This document shows, piece after piece, positions 53,756 to 63,777 of a stretch of 64,000 nucleotides of DNA (within the stretch, counting starts at the first letter, position 1; each line of letters opens with the position of its first letter). Position numbers and translations under genes: made by a program. The notes under the pieces were generated by a model. The model was given only the letters and a program-made list of their open reading frames with translations. It had not been told where the DNA came from and did not search any database. The stretch covers positions 85,363-149,362 of the forward strand of contig JAUNHG010000004.1 of the NCBI GenBank assembly GCA_030524035.1, given 5' to 3'. This DNA is from Kocuria sp. Its GTDB lineage: Bacteria; Actinomycetota; Actinomycetes; Actinomycetales; Micrococcaceae.

Positions 53756-55389
53756 GCTCCGCTGCCCCCACGTCAGCTGCCGACACCTCCCAGGCTTCTT
53801 CCCCTCACCCGATCCAGCGACGCCGTCGACTGACCGAACTCATGTTATTGGTGGCGGCCTGGGCCATTGGCATTGGCGCTAACGTCCTGGTGGATGTGGA
53901 CGCTGCCACTGCTGACCCTACGCAGTTTTACGGCATGAGCGCAGTACTCATTGGCGGCGGCTTGTTGCTACACATCGTGCAGTGGTTCCGGACTCCCTAT
54001 GCGGATCCTTACATCCTGCCCCTTGTGGTGACGCTCAATGGTTTGGGCCTTGCCATGATTCACCGCATTGACCTGTTGATGGATTCCAGCGCGGGCCCCA
54101 ACCAGGTTCTGTGGACCGCTATTGGGATTGTCGCTGCCGCTGTGGTTCTGGTCTTCCTACGAGACCACCGCAGATTACGGAAGTTCCCTTACATTTTCTT
54201 GGTGGTCTCAGCCGTCCTGTTGGTGCTTCCTTTGAGCCCCATTGGTACGGAAATTAACGGTGCCCGTATTTGGATTTCAATTAGCGGCCGCACCTTCCAA
54301 CCCGGTGAAATTGCCAAAATTACCCTGGCGATCTTTTTCGCCGGGTACCTTTCCACCAACCGAGACGTGATTTTGCTGGCAGGGCCCAAATTAGGTCCCA
54401 TCCGCCTCCCCCGCTTCCGGGATCTAGCCCCCATGTTTGTTGCGTGGCTAGTGTCCATCGGTGTGCTGGTGCTCCAACGGGATCTTGGCACGGCCATGCT
54501 CCTCTTTGGATTGTTCGTGGCCATGTTATATCTAGCTACTGGACGCTTAAGCTGGATTCTTCTGGGACTGCTGTTCGTGGCCGCCGGGGCTGTGGTGGCC
54601 TCACGCACTTTCGGCCACGTAGCCGCTCGTTTGGATGCCTGGTGGAATGCCTTTGACCCTGCCGTTTATGACGCCCCGGTGGGCGGATCTCGTCAGATTG
54701 TGCAAGGCCTTTTTGGTATGGCCTCCGGCGGTCTTTTCGGTCAGGGTATGGGACAAGGCCGCCCGGACCTTGTGTCTTTCTCGAATTCGGACATGATCAT
54801 TGCCGCTTTTGGTGAAGAACTTGGGCTGATTGGTCTTGCGGCCATTTTGATGCTGTTTTTCCTACTCATCTCACGCGGGTTCCGTGCCGCTCTGGGAACT
54901 CCGGATGCTTTCGGCAAACTATTAGCTGGTGGTTTGGCATCGATTTTGGTCATCCAATTGTTTGTTGTGGTCGGTGGGGTAACCCGAGTCATTCCATTGA
55001 CTGGTTTGACCACACCATTTATGTCCGCCGGTGGCTCTTCATTGTTGTCCAACTGGATTATTACGGCGCTTTTACTTGCTATCTCGCACTCGGCTCGACG
55101 TCCGGTGGTCACGGGCCCCGCCAGTGACGAAGAAATCGCACAGTTTGAAGCTCATGAGCGCGAAGAACAGGAACGGGCGGAACTTCACGACAAAGAACGC
55201 GCGGAACGGGCAGAACGTCGGAGAGAACGTAAGGAAGCCGCTCAACGTGAACGTGAAGCTCGCAAGGAGCAATCGGCTCAGGCGGATTCAGCATTGAATT
55301 CTGATGAACCAGGTGGCCCCCACACAGCGCAGCTATCGGTCCACAATGGTTCATCGCGCCAGCAGAATTCGGAAGGAGGAACGTCATGA
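53752..55389 (+). CDS. rodA: SEDS-family peptidoglycan glycosyltransferase (RodA/FtsW type)
   Basis: A 545-residue polytopic protein of the SEDS family, which polymerises lipid II together with a class B PBP. The motifs GTEINGARIWI, QRDLGTAMLLF, EELGLIG and the late GLTTPFMSAGGSSLLSNW are present. A charged cytoplasmic tail of about 90 residues is very rich in Glu and Arg and probably forms a long helix; such a tail is longer than in E. coli RodA. It overlaps pstP and pbpA by 4 nt each. RodA rather than FtsW is chosen from the pairing with pbpA. Confidence 0.95.
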   Translation: MSSAAPTSAADTSQASSPHPIQRRRRLTELMLLVAAWAIGIGANVLVDVDAATADPTQFYGMSAVLIGGGLLLHIVQWFRTPYADPYILPLVVTLNGLGLAMIHRIDLLMDSSAGPNQVLWTAIGIVAAAVVLVFLRDHRRLRKFPYIFLVVSAVLLVLPLSPIGTEINGARIWISISGRTFQPGEIAKITLAIFFAGYLSTNRDVILLAGPKLGPIRLPRFRDLAPMFVAWLVSIGVLVLQRDLGTAMLLFGLFVAMLYLATGRLSWILLGLLFVAAGAVVASRTFGHVAARLDAWWNAFDPAVYDAPVGGSRQIVQGLFGMASGGLFGQGMGQGRPDLVSFSNSDMIIAAFGEELGLIGLAAILMLFFLLISRGFRAALGTPDAFGKLLAGGLASILVIQLFVVVGGVTRVIPLTGLTTPFMSAGGSSLLSNWIITALLLAISHSARRPVVTGPASDEEIAQFEAHEREEQERAELHDKERAERAERRRERKEAAQREREARKEQSAQADSALNSDEPGGPHTAQLSVHNGSSRQQNSEGGTS

Positions 55390-56825
55390 ATCGCGCCATT
55401 CGTCACGTATGGGTCGCAGCGGTGGCGATCTTTGCTGTGCTGCTACTGGCTCTGACTTCCGTCATGTTCTTCCAAGAACGCTCTCTAGCAGCCAATCCCT
55501 GGAATACGAGGGCGTTGTATGAGCAGTTCGGGAAAGACCGTGGACCAATCTTGGCAGGCGGTCAGGAAGTGGTGCGCTCCATCCCTGCAGACGGTGACTA
55601 CGCCTACCAACGCGAGTATTCCGATGGAGAGGCGTATGCGCCAATAACGGGGTATTTCTCCCCTGTGTACGGTGCCACAGGGCTGGAAAAAACCATGGGT
55701 GAACAGCTTTCCGGTGATTCGGATAGCCAGTTCTATGACCGAGTGATGGCCACATTATCCGGTAACCAGCCTTCCGGCGCCTCTGTGGAAATGACCGTGG
55801 ACCCTGAGCTACAAAAACTTGCCTACTCTTTGCTCTCAGGACGCAAAGGGTCGGTTGTCGCCTTGGAACCTGCTACGGGCCGGGTGTTGGCCATGGTTTC
55901 TTCCCCATCTTTTGACCCCAATGTTTTGGCTTCCCATGATTCAGCGGGCGTGGTAGCGGCTAGCGAGCGCCTCAACGCCGATGAGAACCAGCCGATGAGC
56001 AACCGCGCGATTGCCGGCAATCTCTATTCCCCAGGTTCTACGTTTAAGATCATTGACACCGTTGCCGCCCTTGAATCCGGGGATTACACCACCGATTCGA
56101 CGATTCCCAATCCGCAGGACCTTGACTTGCCGAATACTTCCACTACGCTGCCCAATTACGTCGGTGGTAATTGTTCGTCCCGCACGGAAGCGGATTTGGA
56201 ATTTGCCTTAAATAATTCGTGTAACACTCCGTTTGCGCAGATCGCCATGGATCTTGGTCAAGATCGCATCCGGGATACAGCGGAGAAATTTGGCTATGGC
56301 CAAGAGCTCAGCATTCCTTTAGCGGTCACCCCTTCCACATTCCCTAGGGATTTGGATGACGCCAGTCTGGCGATGTCCGCTATCGGCCAGTACGACGTCC
56401 GGGCAACACCCTTGCAGGTGGCTATGGTCTCCGCTGCTATTGCCAACGATGGCGTCTTAATGCGACCCCAGCTGATCCAAGAAGTTCGTTCTTCGGATCT
56501 TTCAGTGATTGATTCCTTTAAAGAGCAACAGATCCAGCGTTCCACCTCGACGGATGTTGCGGACACCGTCACGGATTTGATGGTCAGCTCCGTAGATAAC
56601 GGCATTGCCAGCGGTGCTAAAGTTCCGGGCTACTCCATAGCGGGTAAGACCGGCACGGCGGAAATCGGTACGAGTGGCACGAGCGATTCGTGGTTCACCG
56701 GATTCGCCCCAGCAGATGACCCCAAAATCGCCATTGCGGTGGTGTACGACGACATCCCTGCGGGGCAGACATCGGATGCATCGTCTACCGCGCGGCAAAT
56801 GTTTGAGGCGGTGTTGAACGAATGA
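55386..56825 (+). CDS. pbpA: Class B penicillin-binding protein PbpA
   Basis: A 479-residue transpeptidase with an N-terminal anchor ([20 protein letters not shown]). Active-site motifs: SPGSTFK (Ser nucleophile), NNSCN (SxN) and GKTGTAE. No PASTA domain. It is the partner of the upstream SEDS protein in cell-wall elongation or septation. Overlaps rodA and pknA by 4 nt each. Confidence 0.95.
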   Translation: MNRAIRHVWVAAVAIFAVLLLALTSVMFFQERSLAANPWNTRALYEQFGKDRGPILAGGQEVVRSIPADGDYAYQREYSDGEAYAPITGYFSPVYGATGLEKTMGEQLSGDSDSQFYDRVMATLSGNQPSGASVEMTVDPELQKLAYSLLSGRKGSVVALEPATGRVLAMVSSPSFDPNVLASHDSAGVVAASERLNADENQPMSNRAIAGNLYSPGSTFKIIDTVAALESGDYTTDSTIPNPQDLDLPNTSTTLPNYVGGNCSSRTEADLEFALNNSCNTPFAQIAMDLGQDRIRDTAEKFGYGQELSIPLAVTPSTFPRDLDDASLAMSAIGQYDVRATPLQVAMVSAAIANDGVLMRPQLIQEVRSSDLSVIDSFKEQQIQRSTSTDVADTVTDLMVSSVDNGIASGAKVPGYSIAGKTGTAEIGTSGTSDSWFTGFAPADDPKIAIAVVYDDIPAGQTSDASSTARQMFEAVLNE

Positions 56826-58762
56826 GGCCTTCATCAAAAACAGTCCTCGGTGGTCGATACGCGCTGACTGAACGGATTGCCATTGGTGGCATGGGCGAAG
56901 TCTGGAAAGCCAAGGACAAAGTCTTGGGGCGTACGGTGGCCGTCAAAATCCTCAAAGAGGAATACACCGGTGACCCCACGTTCCTGCAACGCTTCCGCGC
57001 TGAGGCCCGGCATACCGCTTTGCTGAACCACCCGGGTGTGGCCAACGTGTACGACTATGGCGAGGACAATGGCTCTGCTTACCTCGTCATGGAACTGGTC
57101 CCGGGCGAGCCCCTGTCAAACATCATTGACCGAGATCGAACGCTGCCTGTTGATGATGTCTTGAACTACATCGGTCAAACCGCACGTGCCTTAGCCGCAG
57201 CACACGCTCAGGGTTTGGTGCACCGCGACATCAAGCCCGGCAACTTGATGATCACCCCTGAAAAACGGGTGAAAGTCACAGATTTTGGTATCGCACGAGT
57301 GGCTGATCAGGTTCCGCTCACGGCTACGGGACAGGTCATGGGCACAGCCCAATACTTGGCCCCGGAACAAGCCACAGGACAAACAGCCACCGGTTCCTCA
57401 GATATTTACTCGCTGGGGATCATCGGGTACGAATGTCTGGCAGGTCGGCGCCCCTTCACGGGTGAATCACAGATTGCTATCGCTTTGGCGCAAGTCAATG
57501 ATTCTCCTCCTCCGTTGCCTGATGCCGTACCGGAGGGGGCCAGGGCTTTGATCATGTCCATGCTGGCCAAGGAGCCTTCCCAGCGTCCATCCACGGCTGG
57601 GGCTTTAGCCGCTGCGGTGGACTGTCTGCGCCGCGGTGACATCAAGGCCGCTGCTCATGCTGTTCCGGGGATGCGCACATTCCTCGCTGCCACGGATTCC
57701 ACGGAGCCGTTGAACTCTTTAGACAGCGATACTCGCATGTCTACTCTGGTTACTGGCACAACTGCACTTGGTGATGGAACAGCAGGGGCTGCGGTATCTT
57801 CGGGTGAGCCCCAGCGCAACGAACCCAGCGCCTCCACCGCTGAGATGGCCATCGCCAAGGAGCAAGATTTTGGTGTTTCGGCTTCGCAGGCGGCAGCCGG
57901 GGTTCCCGTCACCAAATCCCCAACCTCGGGTAGCCATGATTCTCCCACTAGCCGGTCTGAGCGCTCCGGTCGTCGGCGCAGCTCCACCGGATCATCCCCA
58001 CGCAAGATGTGGCCTATGGTGGTTGTTGGGTTGGTCATCGCTGCACTCGTGTTGGCTGTCATCATGTTGGCATTGCAAAATTCTCGTCAGACTTCGTCTC
58101 CTTCACCGCAGGGCACGGTATCGACGTCCACGGCTGGTGCAGCGGCGGCGAACGCACCTTCCGCTGTAACCATCAACGCAGATGATTACATTGGCCGAAA
58201 TGTGGACACCGTGGTGGGCGAAATCAACGGTTTGGGTCTGGACGTCCGGGTGGCTGCCGAACAAAATCAGGATGTCCCCGCTGATCAGGTCACAGACGTT
58301 TCCCCCACCGGAACTGTGAACACCGGGGAAACTGTTACTGTCACCCATTCTTCGGGTCCGGGGACTATCACTTTGCCGGAGCGTTTGGTGGGACGACAGA
58401 TGCAACCAGTGTTCGATGAAGTTACTCAGCTGGGTATCAATATCAACGTCTACTATGACGAAAATTCCACCGAAGATCCCGGTGTTGTTACGCGTTCTGA
58501 CCCGGAAGGGGGTTCTGAAGTGGAGGTTGGTTCCACGATTGACCTAACCGTGGTGCCGAATGCGTCGCATCATCCCACTCAGTCGGCCTCACCTGGGGCG
58601 GATAACAACACACGTCAGGGCCAGTCAGCTGCATCTACCCCGGCCGCCACGCGGTCTGCCGCAGGTGAAGCCACCGGGTCCACCCCTCATCCAGTACACC
58701 TTGCAGCCGCAGCCGATGCCCCCACACCTGCTGCGGACAATCTACTCACCACGGAAGGCTGA
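56822..58762 (+). CDS. pknA: Ser/Thr protein kinase PknA with PASTA domains
   Basis: A 646-residue kinase. Gly-loop [12 protein letters not shown], the Lys in VAVKIL, catalytic [10 protein letters not shown] and DFGIAR are present (domain about 8-270). After a linker lies a membrane helix ([20 protein letters not shown]) and then two PASTA-like repeats (about 455-520 and 522-590) plus a Ser/Thr/Pro tail. Mycobacterial PknA lacks PASTA domains, so this is unusual by that standard. It overlaps pbpA by 4 nt and precedes pknB by 2 nt. Confidence 0.93.
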   Translation: MRPSSKTVLGGRYALTERIAIGGMGEVWKAKDKVLGRTVAVKILKEEYTGDPTFLQRFRAEARHTALLNHPGVANVYDYGEDNGSAYLVMELVPGEPLSNIIDRDRTLPVDDVLNYIGQTARALAAAHAQGLVHRDIKPGNLMITPEKRVKVTDFGIARVADQVPLTATGQVMGTAQYLAPEQATGQTATGSSDIYSLGIIGYECLAGRRPFTGESQIAIALAQVNDSPPPLPDAVPEGARALIMSMLAKEPSQRPSTAGALAAAVDCLRRGDIKAAAHAVPGMRTFLAATDSTEPLNSLDSDTRMSTLVTGTTALGDGTAGAAVSSGEPQRNEPSASTAEMAIAKEQDFGVSASQAAAGVPVTKSPTSGSHDSPTSRSERSGRRRSSTGSSPRKMWPMVVVGLVIAALVLAVIMLALQNSRQTSSPSPQGTVSTSTAGAAAANAPSAVTINADDYIGRNVDTVVGEINGLGLDVRVAAEQNQDVPADQVTDVSPTGTVNTGETVTVTHSSGPGTITLPERLVGRQMQPVFDEVTQLGININVYYDENSTEDPGVVTRSDPEGGSEVEVGSTIDLTVVPNASHHPTQSASPGADNNTRQGQSAASTPAATRSAAGEATGSTPHPVHLAAAADAPTPAADNLLTTEG

Positions 58763-58764
58763 CC

Positions 58765-60939
58765 ATGGCTCAGTCACCTATTCCCTCTGTGATCAACGAT
58801 CGTTACGAAGTCGGTGAAACCATCGGCCGCGGCGGAATGGCCACGGTATATGTGGCCACGGACCGACGTTTGGGACGCCAGGTTGCCATCAAAGTACTCA
58901 AACCTGAGCTGGCGCGGGACGAATCCTTTCAGGAACGCTTTCAGCGAGAAGCAGAAGCGGTCGCTGGGCTGAACCATCACACAATCACCTCGGTGTATGA
59001 CACCGGGGAAATCCCCCCACAGCAACCATCCGACGTCGCCTGCCCGTACATCGTCATGGAGTACATTCCGGGCCGCACCCTGCGGGATCTGATCCGTTCT
59101 GGCGAACTATCCCCGCGTGAGTCGGTAGATGCCATGCTCGGGATTTTGGATGCCTTGGCGTACAGTCACCGCTCTGGAATTGTGCATCGGGATATCAAAC
59201 CCGCCAATGTCGTGATCATGCCTGATGGCCGGGTGAAAGTCATGGATTTCGGTATCGCACGCGCAGTGGAAGATACCCAGGCGGCCTTAACTCAAACTCA
59301 GGCTGTCCTTGGAACAGCACAGTATTTGTCACCGGAACAGGCTCGTGGCGAAAACGTCGATGCACGCTCGGATCTGTACTCCGCAGCATGTGTGTTCTTT
59401 GAAATGCTCACTGGCCGGGCGCCGTTCGTTGGGGAAGCCTCAGTGGATATTGCGGCCCAGCATGTGCGGGACACACCGCCTGCGCCGTCCGAGTTAGCAC
59501 CACACCTACCCACAGTATTTGACGACTTCATTGTCAAAGGGTTGGCAAAAGCCAGGGAAGATCGTTTCCAATCCGCCCAAGATATGCAAAGGGCTGTTGA
59601 ACCACTGCGTGAGCATGCAGATACGGAAGCCACCACGGTTATTGCCGCTGCTCACGGTGAAGGTCCCGACGATGGCACGCGTGCCACTGCTCCGGTATTT
59701 CCCATTGCTTCAGGTGCTGGCGCTGCTGGTGCACTAGCGAGCAGCGACTTACTCTCCTCACCGTCTGACCCCTCAGCTTCCGCGAGGTCGACCGGCGCAG
59801 CTTCGGCCACAAAAGGGGCTTTGTTTGCCCCACCTGATGGCGACGGCGCGATACCCGTTGGCGCCCGTCCGCAAGATCAATATGATGACGAAGACCAACA
59901 GCGCACAAAGCGTCTGTGGTTGATACCGCTTGTGCTTTTGTTGTTGATCGGTGGCGGGATCGCTACCGCCATGCTGTTACAGCGGGGGGCAGATGACGTT
60001 GCAGTTCCTGATGTCGTGGGGATGTCCCAGCAAGATGCTGAGACTGAGCTGAAGGACCTTGGTCTCGCTGTTGATGTCACCCGTGAAAGCAGTAATGACG
60101 TTGATGAAGACACTGTGATCTCGTCGGATCCGGGCAGCGGAACGGAAGTGGAAGCCGGATCAACGGTGTCCTTAACGGTCTCCTCTGGTTCAGAAAAGGT
60201 GACTGTCCCCGATGATTTGACAGGGCAGTCTGAGGTGTACGCACGGGAAATGATCGACAACGCCGGGCTCAAGGTTTCCGATACGCGCAACACTAACCAC
60301 CCCACGGTTGGCCGGGGCTTGGTTGTCAGTACGGACCCGGAAGGGGGCTCGGAAGTAGCCAGGGACAGCGATGTTGAACTTGTTCTGTCCACCGGGCAAG
60401 TCACCGTTCCGGATGTGGTGGGGGATTCCCGCGCTGATGCCGTGGCCGCCCTTGAGGCCGACGATGTTCAACTACCCGTTGCGGTGGTCACAGAAGCCAC
60501 ATCTTCATCACCAGCCGGTACGGTGCTGCGCCAGTCGACACCTGGGGGCACGGACGTGGATCAAGGTACGACCATCACAATCACTGTGGCCGCTGAGCCG
60601 GAGCGAACCCCATCACCGTCGTCTTCCCGCGATTCCAACTCCAATGACGACCAGGAAGACCAGCCATCCAGCACGCAAAGGCCCGATAATGGCCCCACAC
60701 AGGGTTCGGACAACTCTTCCCCGGAGGAAACCACAGAACCCACCCGGGATTCTCAACCAAGTTCACAACCGTCCACACGTCCTGACGGAAATTCTGACAG
60801 CGAGCCGGAAAACAATAATTCGTCTGATGAGGGAGGAAATGACAATGCGGCAGAAGCTGCCGCATCACCTAATGGTGGCTCTGCTCCCCAGAACTCTGGT
60901 GGGAGTGAAGGCGACTCAGGCCAAGGTACCAATACTTAA
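58765..60939 (+). CDS. pknB: Ser/Thr protein kinase PknB with PASTA domains
   Basis: A 724-residue kinase. Gly-loop IGRGGMATVYVA, Lys in VAIKVL, HRDIKPANVVI and DFGIARA (domain about 10-280). A membrane helix (LWLIPLVLLLLIGGGIATAM, near 385) is followed by three PASTA repeats beginning VAVPDVVGMS, VTVPDDLTG and VTVPDVVGDS. PASTA domains sense muropeptides or lipid II. A low-complexity Ser/Asn/Glu-rich tail of about 120 residues ends the protein; its role is unclear. Last gene of the operon, convergent with trpG. Confidence 0.95.
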   Translation: MAQSPIPSVINDRYEVGETIGRGGMATVYVATDRRLGRQVAIKVLKPELARDESFQERFQREAEAVAGLNHHTITSVYDTGEIPPQQPSDVACPYIVMEYIPGRTLRDLIRSGELSPRESVDAMLGILDALAYSHRSGIVHRDIKPANVVIMPDGRVKVMDFGIARAVEDTQAALTQTQAVLGTAQYLSPEQARGENVDARSDLYSAACVFFEMLTGRAPFVGEASVDIAAQHVRDTPPAPSELAPHLPTVFDDFIVKGLAKAREDRFQSAQDMQRAVEPLREHADTEATTVIAAAHGEGPDDGTRATAPVFPIASGAGAAGALASSDLLSSPSDPSASARSTGAASATKGALFAPPDGDGAIPVGARPQDQYDDEDQQRTKRLWLIPLVLLLLIGGGIATAMLLQRGADDVAVPDVVGMSQQDAETELKDLGLAVDVTRESSNDVDEDTVISSDPGSGTEVEAGSTVSLTVSSGSEKVTVPDDLTGQSEVYAREMIDNAGLKVSDTRNTNHPTVGRGLVVSTDPEGGSEVARDSDVELVLSTGQVTVPDVVGDSRADAVAALEADDVQLPVAVVTEATSSSPAGTVLRQSTPGGTDVDQGTTITITVAAEPERTPSPSSSRDSNSNDDQEDQPSSTQRPDNGPTQGSDNSSPEETTEPTRDSQPSSQPSTRPDGNSDSEPENNNSSDEGGNDNAAEAAASPNGGSAPQNSGGSEGDSGQGTNT

Positions 60940-60959
60940 CCCGCGGTGGGCTAGTGTCC

Positions 60960-60997
60960 GATCAGCGGGGAGCGCCGTGAAAGATCAGCGGGGAGCG
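60960..60997. repeat. Tandem 15-bp repeat at the 3' end of trpG
   Basis: GATCAGCGGGGAGCG occurs at 60960-60974 and 60983-60997. The first copy covers the trpG stop codon. It may reflect slippage that extended the reading frame by a few codons. No terminator hairpin is obvious between the converging pknB and trpG. Confidence 0.5.
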
Positions 60998-61612
60998 TTC
61001 GGCAGAAGCAGCAACGGCTGTCTCCAGTCCGCACATTCCCAGCCAATTACCGAGCATGCGGTAGCCGCCTTGCGTGAGCACTGATTCCGGGTGGAACTGG
61101 ACACCATACAGTGGAGCGCTTCGGTGGCTCAGCCCCATCACGACACCATCGTCTGTCTGGGCTGTGACTTCTAGGCATTCCGGCACGGTGTGTGGGGCCA
61201 CACTCAATGAGTGGTAGCGCGTGGCGGTAAAGGTGGGTGGCACGCCGCAGAAAAGAGGGGTGTTGTGGTGGTGGACCTGCGAAGTTTTACCGTGCATCAG
61301 TTGCACAGAGTGGGTCACCGTCGCCCCGTACACTTCAGCCAGGGTTTGATGACCTAGACAGACTCCTAGCAGCGGTTGCTGAGTCTGTTCTGCGTGCAGA
61401 ATCAACGCAGGGCACACTCCAGAGTCCACGGGCGCACCGGGGCCCGGGGAAAGCAACACCCCATCATGACGATCCGCCAAAGCGCAGGCTGCTGTGTTGT
61501 CTACTTGATCGTTTCGGATCACCGTGGTTTGGGCGCCTAGTTCTTCCAAGTAACCGACCAGCGTGTACACAAAACTGTCGTAGTTATCCACGACTAATAC
61601 GTTGACCGACAC
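60962..61612 (-). CDS. trpG: Glutamine amidotransferase of anthranilate/aminodeoxychorismate synthase
   Basis: A 216-residue class I amidotransferase that delivers ammonia from glutamine to TrpE or PabB. VVDNYDSFVYTL near the start, LSPGPGAPVDSG, nucleophile GVCLGHQTLAEVYG and the HPES box (QFHPESVLT) are intact. GTG 61612 has AGGAG at 8 nt; ATG 61633 is in frame upstream. Whether it serves tryptophan or folate, or both, cannot be told here. The position beside pknB and crgA is the conserved actinobacterial one. Confidence 0.9.
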   Translation of the reverse strand: MSVNVLVVDNYDSFVYTLVGYLEELGAQTTVIRNDQVDNTAACALADRHDGVLLSPGPGAPVDSGVCPALILHAEQTQQPLLGVCLGHQTLAEVYGATVTHSVQLMHGKTSQVHHHNTPLFCGVPPTFTATRYHSLSVAPHTVPECLEVTAQTDDGVVMGLSHRSAPLYGVQFHPESVLTQGGYRMLGNWLGMCGLETAVAASAERSPLIFHGAPR

Positions 61613-61806
61613 TTTTGATGCTCCTGTCTCCATGAAAGATGGCCACCTCCCTCAGAGCATACTGTTGTCGGAGGAGCCATTTAGAACGCGGGTGGAGATG
61701 GGTAAGATTGGGCTGGTTTGCCCACCACAACGAATCACGTGCCCGCATAAATATATGGTGAGTGATGGCGACTTCGCCAATACCCGTCTGCAGGAGGAGT
61801 TCTGAC

Positions 61807-62262
61807 GTGCCCGAACCTAAGAAGCGCCTGGCGGGGCGAAAACAGCGGTCCGTGGAAGAGGAATCACCACCCCCGGTATCGATTGACGATGAACTCACGC
61901 GGCTAGCTGTTGCTTCTTTACCGGAGCAGCGCCGCAAAGAGTGGGAGCGTACCCAGCGGGCTCACAAAAAGGAAACGGTTGACCGTGACCCCGCTGAATC
62001 GGGCGGATCTCCTGAGGACACAGCTGAGGACGTTGCGGAAGAAATCACCCGAGGAGCACGTAACACCGCCCCTGATGCGGATCAGACTCCGACTTGGTAC
62101 AAGATCATCATGTTTGGGCTGATCATCGTCGGCTTATTGTGGCTGATTATTTGGTATCTGATGGATTATTCGTGGCCGATTCCTTCGATTGGTTACGGCA
62201 ACGTGGCTGTTGGTGTGGGATTAATGATGCTGGGGTTAATCATGACCACGAGATGGCGTTGA
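61807..62262 (+). CDS. crgA: Cell-division inhibitor / septation protein CrgA
   Basis: A 151-residue protein. The basic N-terminus (VPEPKKRLAGRKQRSVEEES) and an acidic middle precede two membrane helices (IIMFGLIIVGLLWLIIWYLM and YGNVAVGVGLMMLGLIM) joined by SWPIPSIG, the CrgA signature. CrgA helps recruit PBPs and coordinate septum formation in actinobacteria. GTG 61807 has GAGGAG at about 7 nt. The N-terminal region is longer than in the roughly 90-residue mycobacterial protein. Confidence 0.92.
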   Translation: MPEPKKRLAGRKQRSVEEESPPPVSIDDELTRLAVASLPEQRRKEWERTQRAHKKETVDRDPAESGGSPEDTAEDVAEEITRGARNTAPDADQTPTWYKIIMFGLIIVGLLWLIIWYLMDYSWPIPSIGYGNVAVGVGLMMLGLIMTTRWR

Positions 62263-62447
62263 AAGATCACGGGCCTGATCTGCCGGGCGACCGCATATTT
62301 CCTGACAACGCCCCGGATCCAGAAGATGACACAAGGCCAGGCAAACGTACGCCGAACCCCGCTGTGATGGAGGTGCGTGTACGCCGCCTAGCCTTGGCAC
62401 TGTTGATCGTGATCCCGCTGATCTGGTGGCTCACCCGGGTAATGTGA
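62253..62447 (+). CDS. Small single-helix membrane protein overlapping crgA
   Basis: A 64-residue protein whose ATG 62253 lies inside the end of crgA (10-nt overlap). The first 40 residues are polar and Pro/Asp-rich; the C-terminus is a membrane helix (RLALALLIVIPLIWWLTRVM). Overlap with crgA and the clean membrane segment support a real, translationally coupled gene, possibly acting with CrgA. No family recognised. Confidence 0.5.
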   Translation: MALKDHGPDLPGDRIFPDNAPDPEDDTRPGKRTPNPAVMEVRVRRLALALLIVIPLIWWLTRVM

Positions 62448-62464
62448 GGCCCCGCAACCTCAGC

Positions 62465-63013
62465 TCATGCCTGGGGGGCAGTAAAAGCGACATCTAGGTT
62501 GATCACTACTTTGTCAGAGACCAACACTCCGCCGGCTTCGATCGCAGCATTCCAAGTCAGTCCGAACTCTTTGCGAGAGATTGTCGTTTTGGCTTCGAAA
62601 CCCGCACGTGTCATACCGAAAGCGTCAACCACAACACCGTTGAACTCCGCCTCTAGCTCAACATTTTTTGTGATGCCCTTGATCGTGAGCTCGCCCGTTA
62701 CAGTGCCCTGGCCGTCTACCAGATCAAAGCTAGTGGAGGTGAAAGTCATGACAGGGAACTGCTCCACGTCAAAGAAGTCTTCTCCGCGCACATGCGCGTC
62801 CCGGTCAGCGTTACCGGTGCTCACAGATGCGGTCTGAATCGTTGCTTCAACGGTGGAGTGGGCAATATCTTCAGCGACATTCAATGTCGCATCGGTTTGC
62901 CCAAATGCACCATGCACTTTGGAAATACCTGCGTGCCGAACAGTAAAACCGACCTCTGAGTGAGCAGGGTCAAAATTCCATGCGCCGGGGACAAGACGGT
63001 CAAAGGTGCTCAT
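62465..63013 (-). CDS. YceI family protein
   Basis: A 182-residue protein with the YceI start (GAWNFDPAHSEVGFTVRHAG) and LTIKGITKNVELEAEF in the middle. YceI proteins form a lipocalin-like barrel that binds polyisoprenoids. There is no signal peptide, as in many actinobacterial members. ATG 63013 is preceded by AGGAGG at about 6 nt. Its promoter carries two palindromes (next entries), indicating repressor control. Confidence 0.92.
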   Translation of the reverse strand: MSTFDRLVPGAWNFDPAHSEVGFTVRHAGISKVHGAFGQTDATLNVAEDIAHSTVEATIQTASVSTGNADRDAHVRGEDFFDVEQFPVMTFTSTSFDLVDGQGTVTGELTIKGITKNVELEAEFNGVVVDAFGMTRAGFEAKTTISRKEFGLTWNAAIEAGGVLVSDKVVINLDVAFTAPQA

Positions 63014-63043
63014 CGTGGTTCCTCCTACAAAAGACCATAACTA

Positions 63044-63086
63044 GGTGATGTATCACCAATAGTAGACCCACTTAGGTGATGCATCA
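63044..63086. promoter_or_regulatory. Twin operator-like palindromes over the YceI promoter
   Basis: Site 1 is GGTGAT-GT-ATCACC (63044-63057), just downstream of the -10. Site 2 has the perfect palindrome TGATGCATCA (63077-63086), overlapping the -35. Both contain AGGTGATG-x-ATCA and their centres are 31 bp apart, three helical turns. A dimeric repressor (for example MarR-like) binding both would block the promoter. The regulator gene is not in the window. Confidence 0.6.
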
Positions 63087-63087
63087 A
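63059..63087 (-). promoter_or_regulatory. Promoter of the YceI gene
   Basis: On the minus strand TTGATG (63082-63087) and TACTAT (63059-63064) are spaced by exactly 17 bp, a good sigma-A-type promoter about 46 bases upstream of the start codon. The -35 box lies within the upstream palindrome. Confidence 0.6.
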
Positions 63088-63156
63088 GTAATTGTGTGTG
63101 CTTTGGGTGTCACGGTGATCACAGCGGCTGGCGCAGCGGAATCTGTGAGGCGTTTT

Positions 63157-63777
63157 TTAGATCTGGTAGTCAACAACAGAGTTGCTGGATAACGTGTGGA
63201 ATTGCCGTCGATGGTAAACCATAGGAGCGCCATTAGGTTCCGTGCCAAGGATTTCCACCACACCAGCGTTGAAGACGAGCGCGGGGCCGGCTTGGATGCG
63301 AGCTAGGGGGTGAACCCGCATCACGCGGCCTACACCTTTGAGAATTGGTTCTCCGGTAGGCAGCCATTCCCAGTCCATCGCATCGCCGAATCGGGGGGCA
63401 CCGTGTGTTGCGAATGCTTGAGCTAACCCGAGGTTAGAGGCATCAAGGAGGTGGACCAGCAGAGAGTCAGCTTGGGCAACAAGTAGCGCTGAACCACTGC
63501 GTGCTTGCAAAGAAAAGCCAATGATAGGAGGCTCCGCAGACACTGAGGACACCGAAGATACCGTCAGCCCCACGGGGCCGTCGGGGCTTTGGGCGGTAAT
63601 CACAGCAATGCCGGCTGGGTGGTCACCGAAAATAGCACTAAAGTCAGCCCGGGCGATGCACGTTTGTCCCAGTTCGTCAGCGGGAACAACATAATCAGCC
63701 GTAAAGGGCGGTTGATCATCGCCAACTACCGCGCCGAGCCTTGCCTTTGTCCCAGAACCATCATTCGGTGGGGTCAT
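63157..63777 (-). CDS. Flavin reductase-like FMN-binding protein
   Basis: A 206-residue protein of the flavin reductase domain family. The region FSAIFGDHPAGIAVITAQSP with GPVGLTVSSVSSVSAEPPIIGFSL is the FMN-binding core. Such proteins reduce FMN for partner monooxygenases or act as FMN-binding oxidoreductases. ATG 63777 has AAGGGAG at about 6 nt. No monooxygenase partner is nearby. Confidence 0.88.
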   Translation of the reverse strand: MTPPNDGSGTKARLGAVVGDDQPPFTADYVVPADELGQTCIARADFSAIFGDHPAGIAVITAQSPDGPVGLTVSSVSSVSAEPPIIGFSLQARSGSALLVAQADSLLVHLLDASNLGLAQAFATHGAPRFGDAMDWEWLPTGEPILKGVGRVMRVHPLARIQAGPALVFNAGVVEILGTEPNGAPMVYHRRQFHTLSSNSVVDYQI

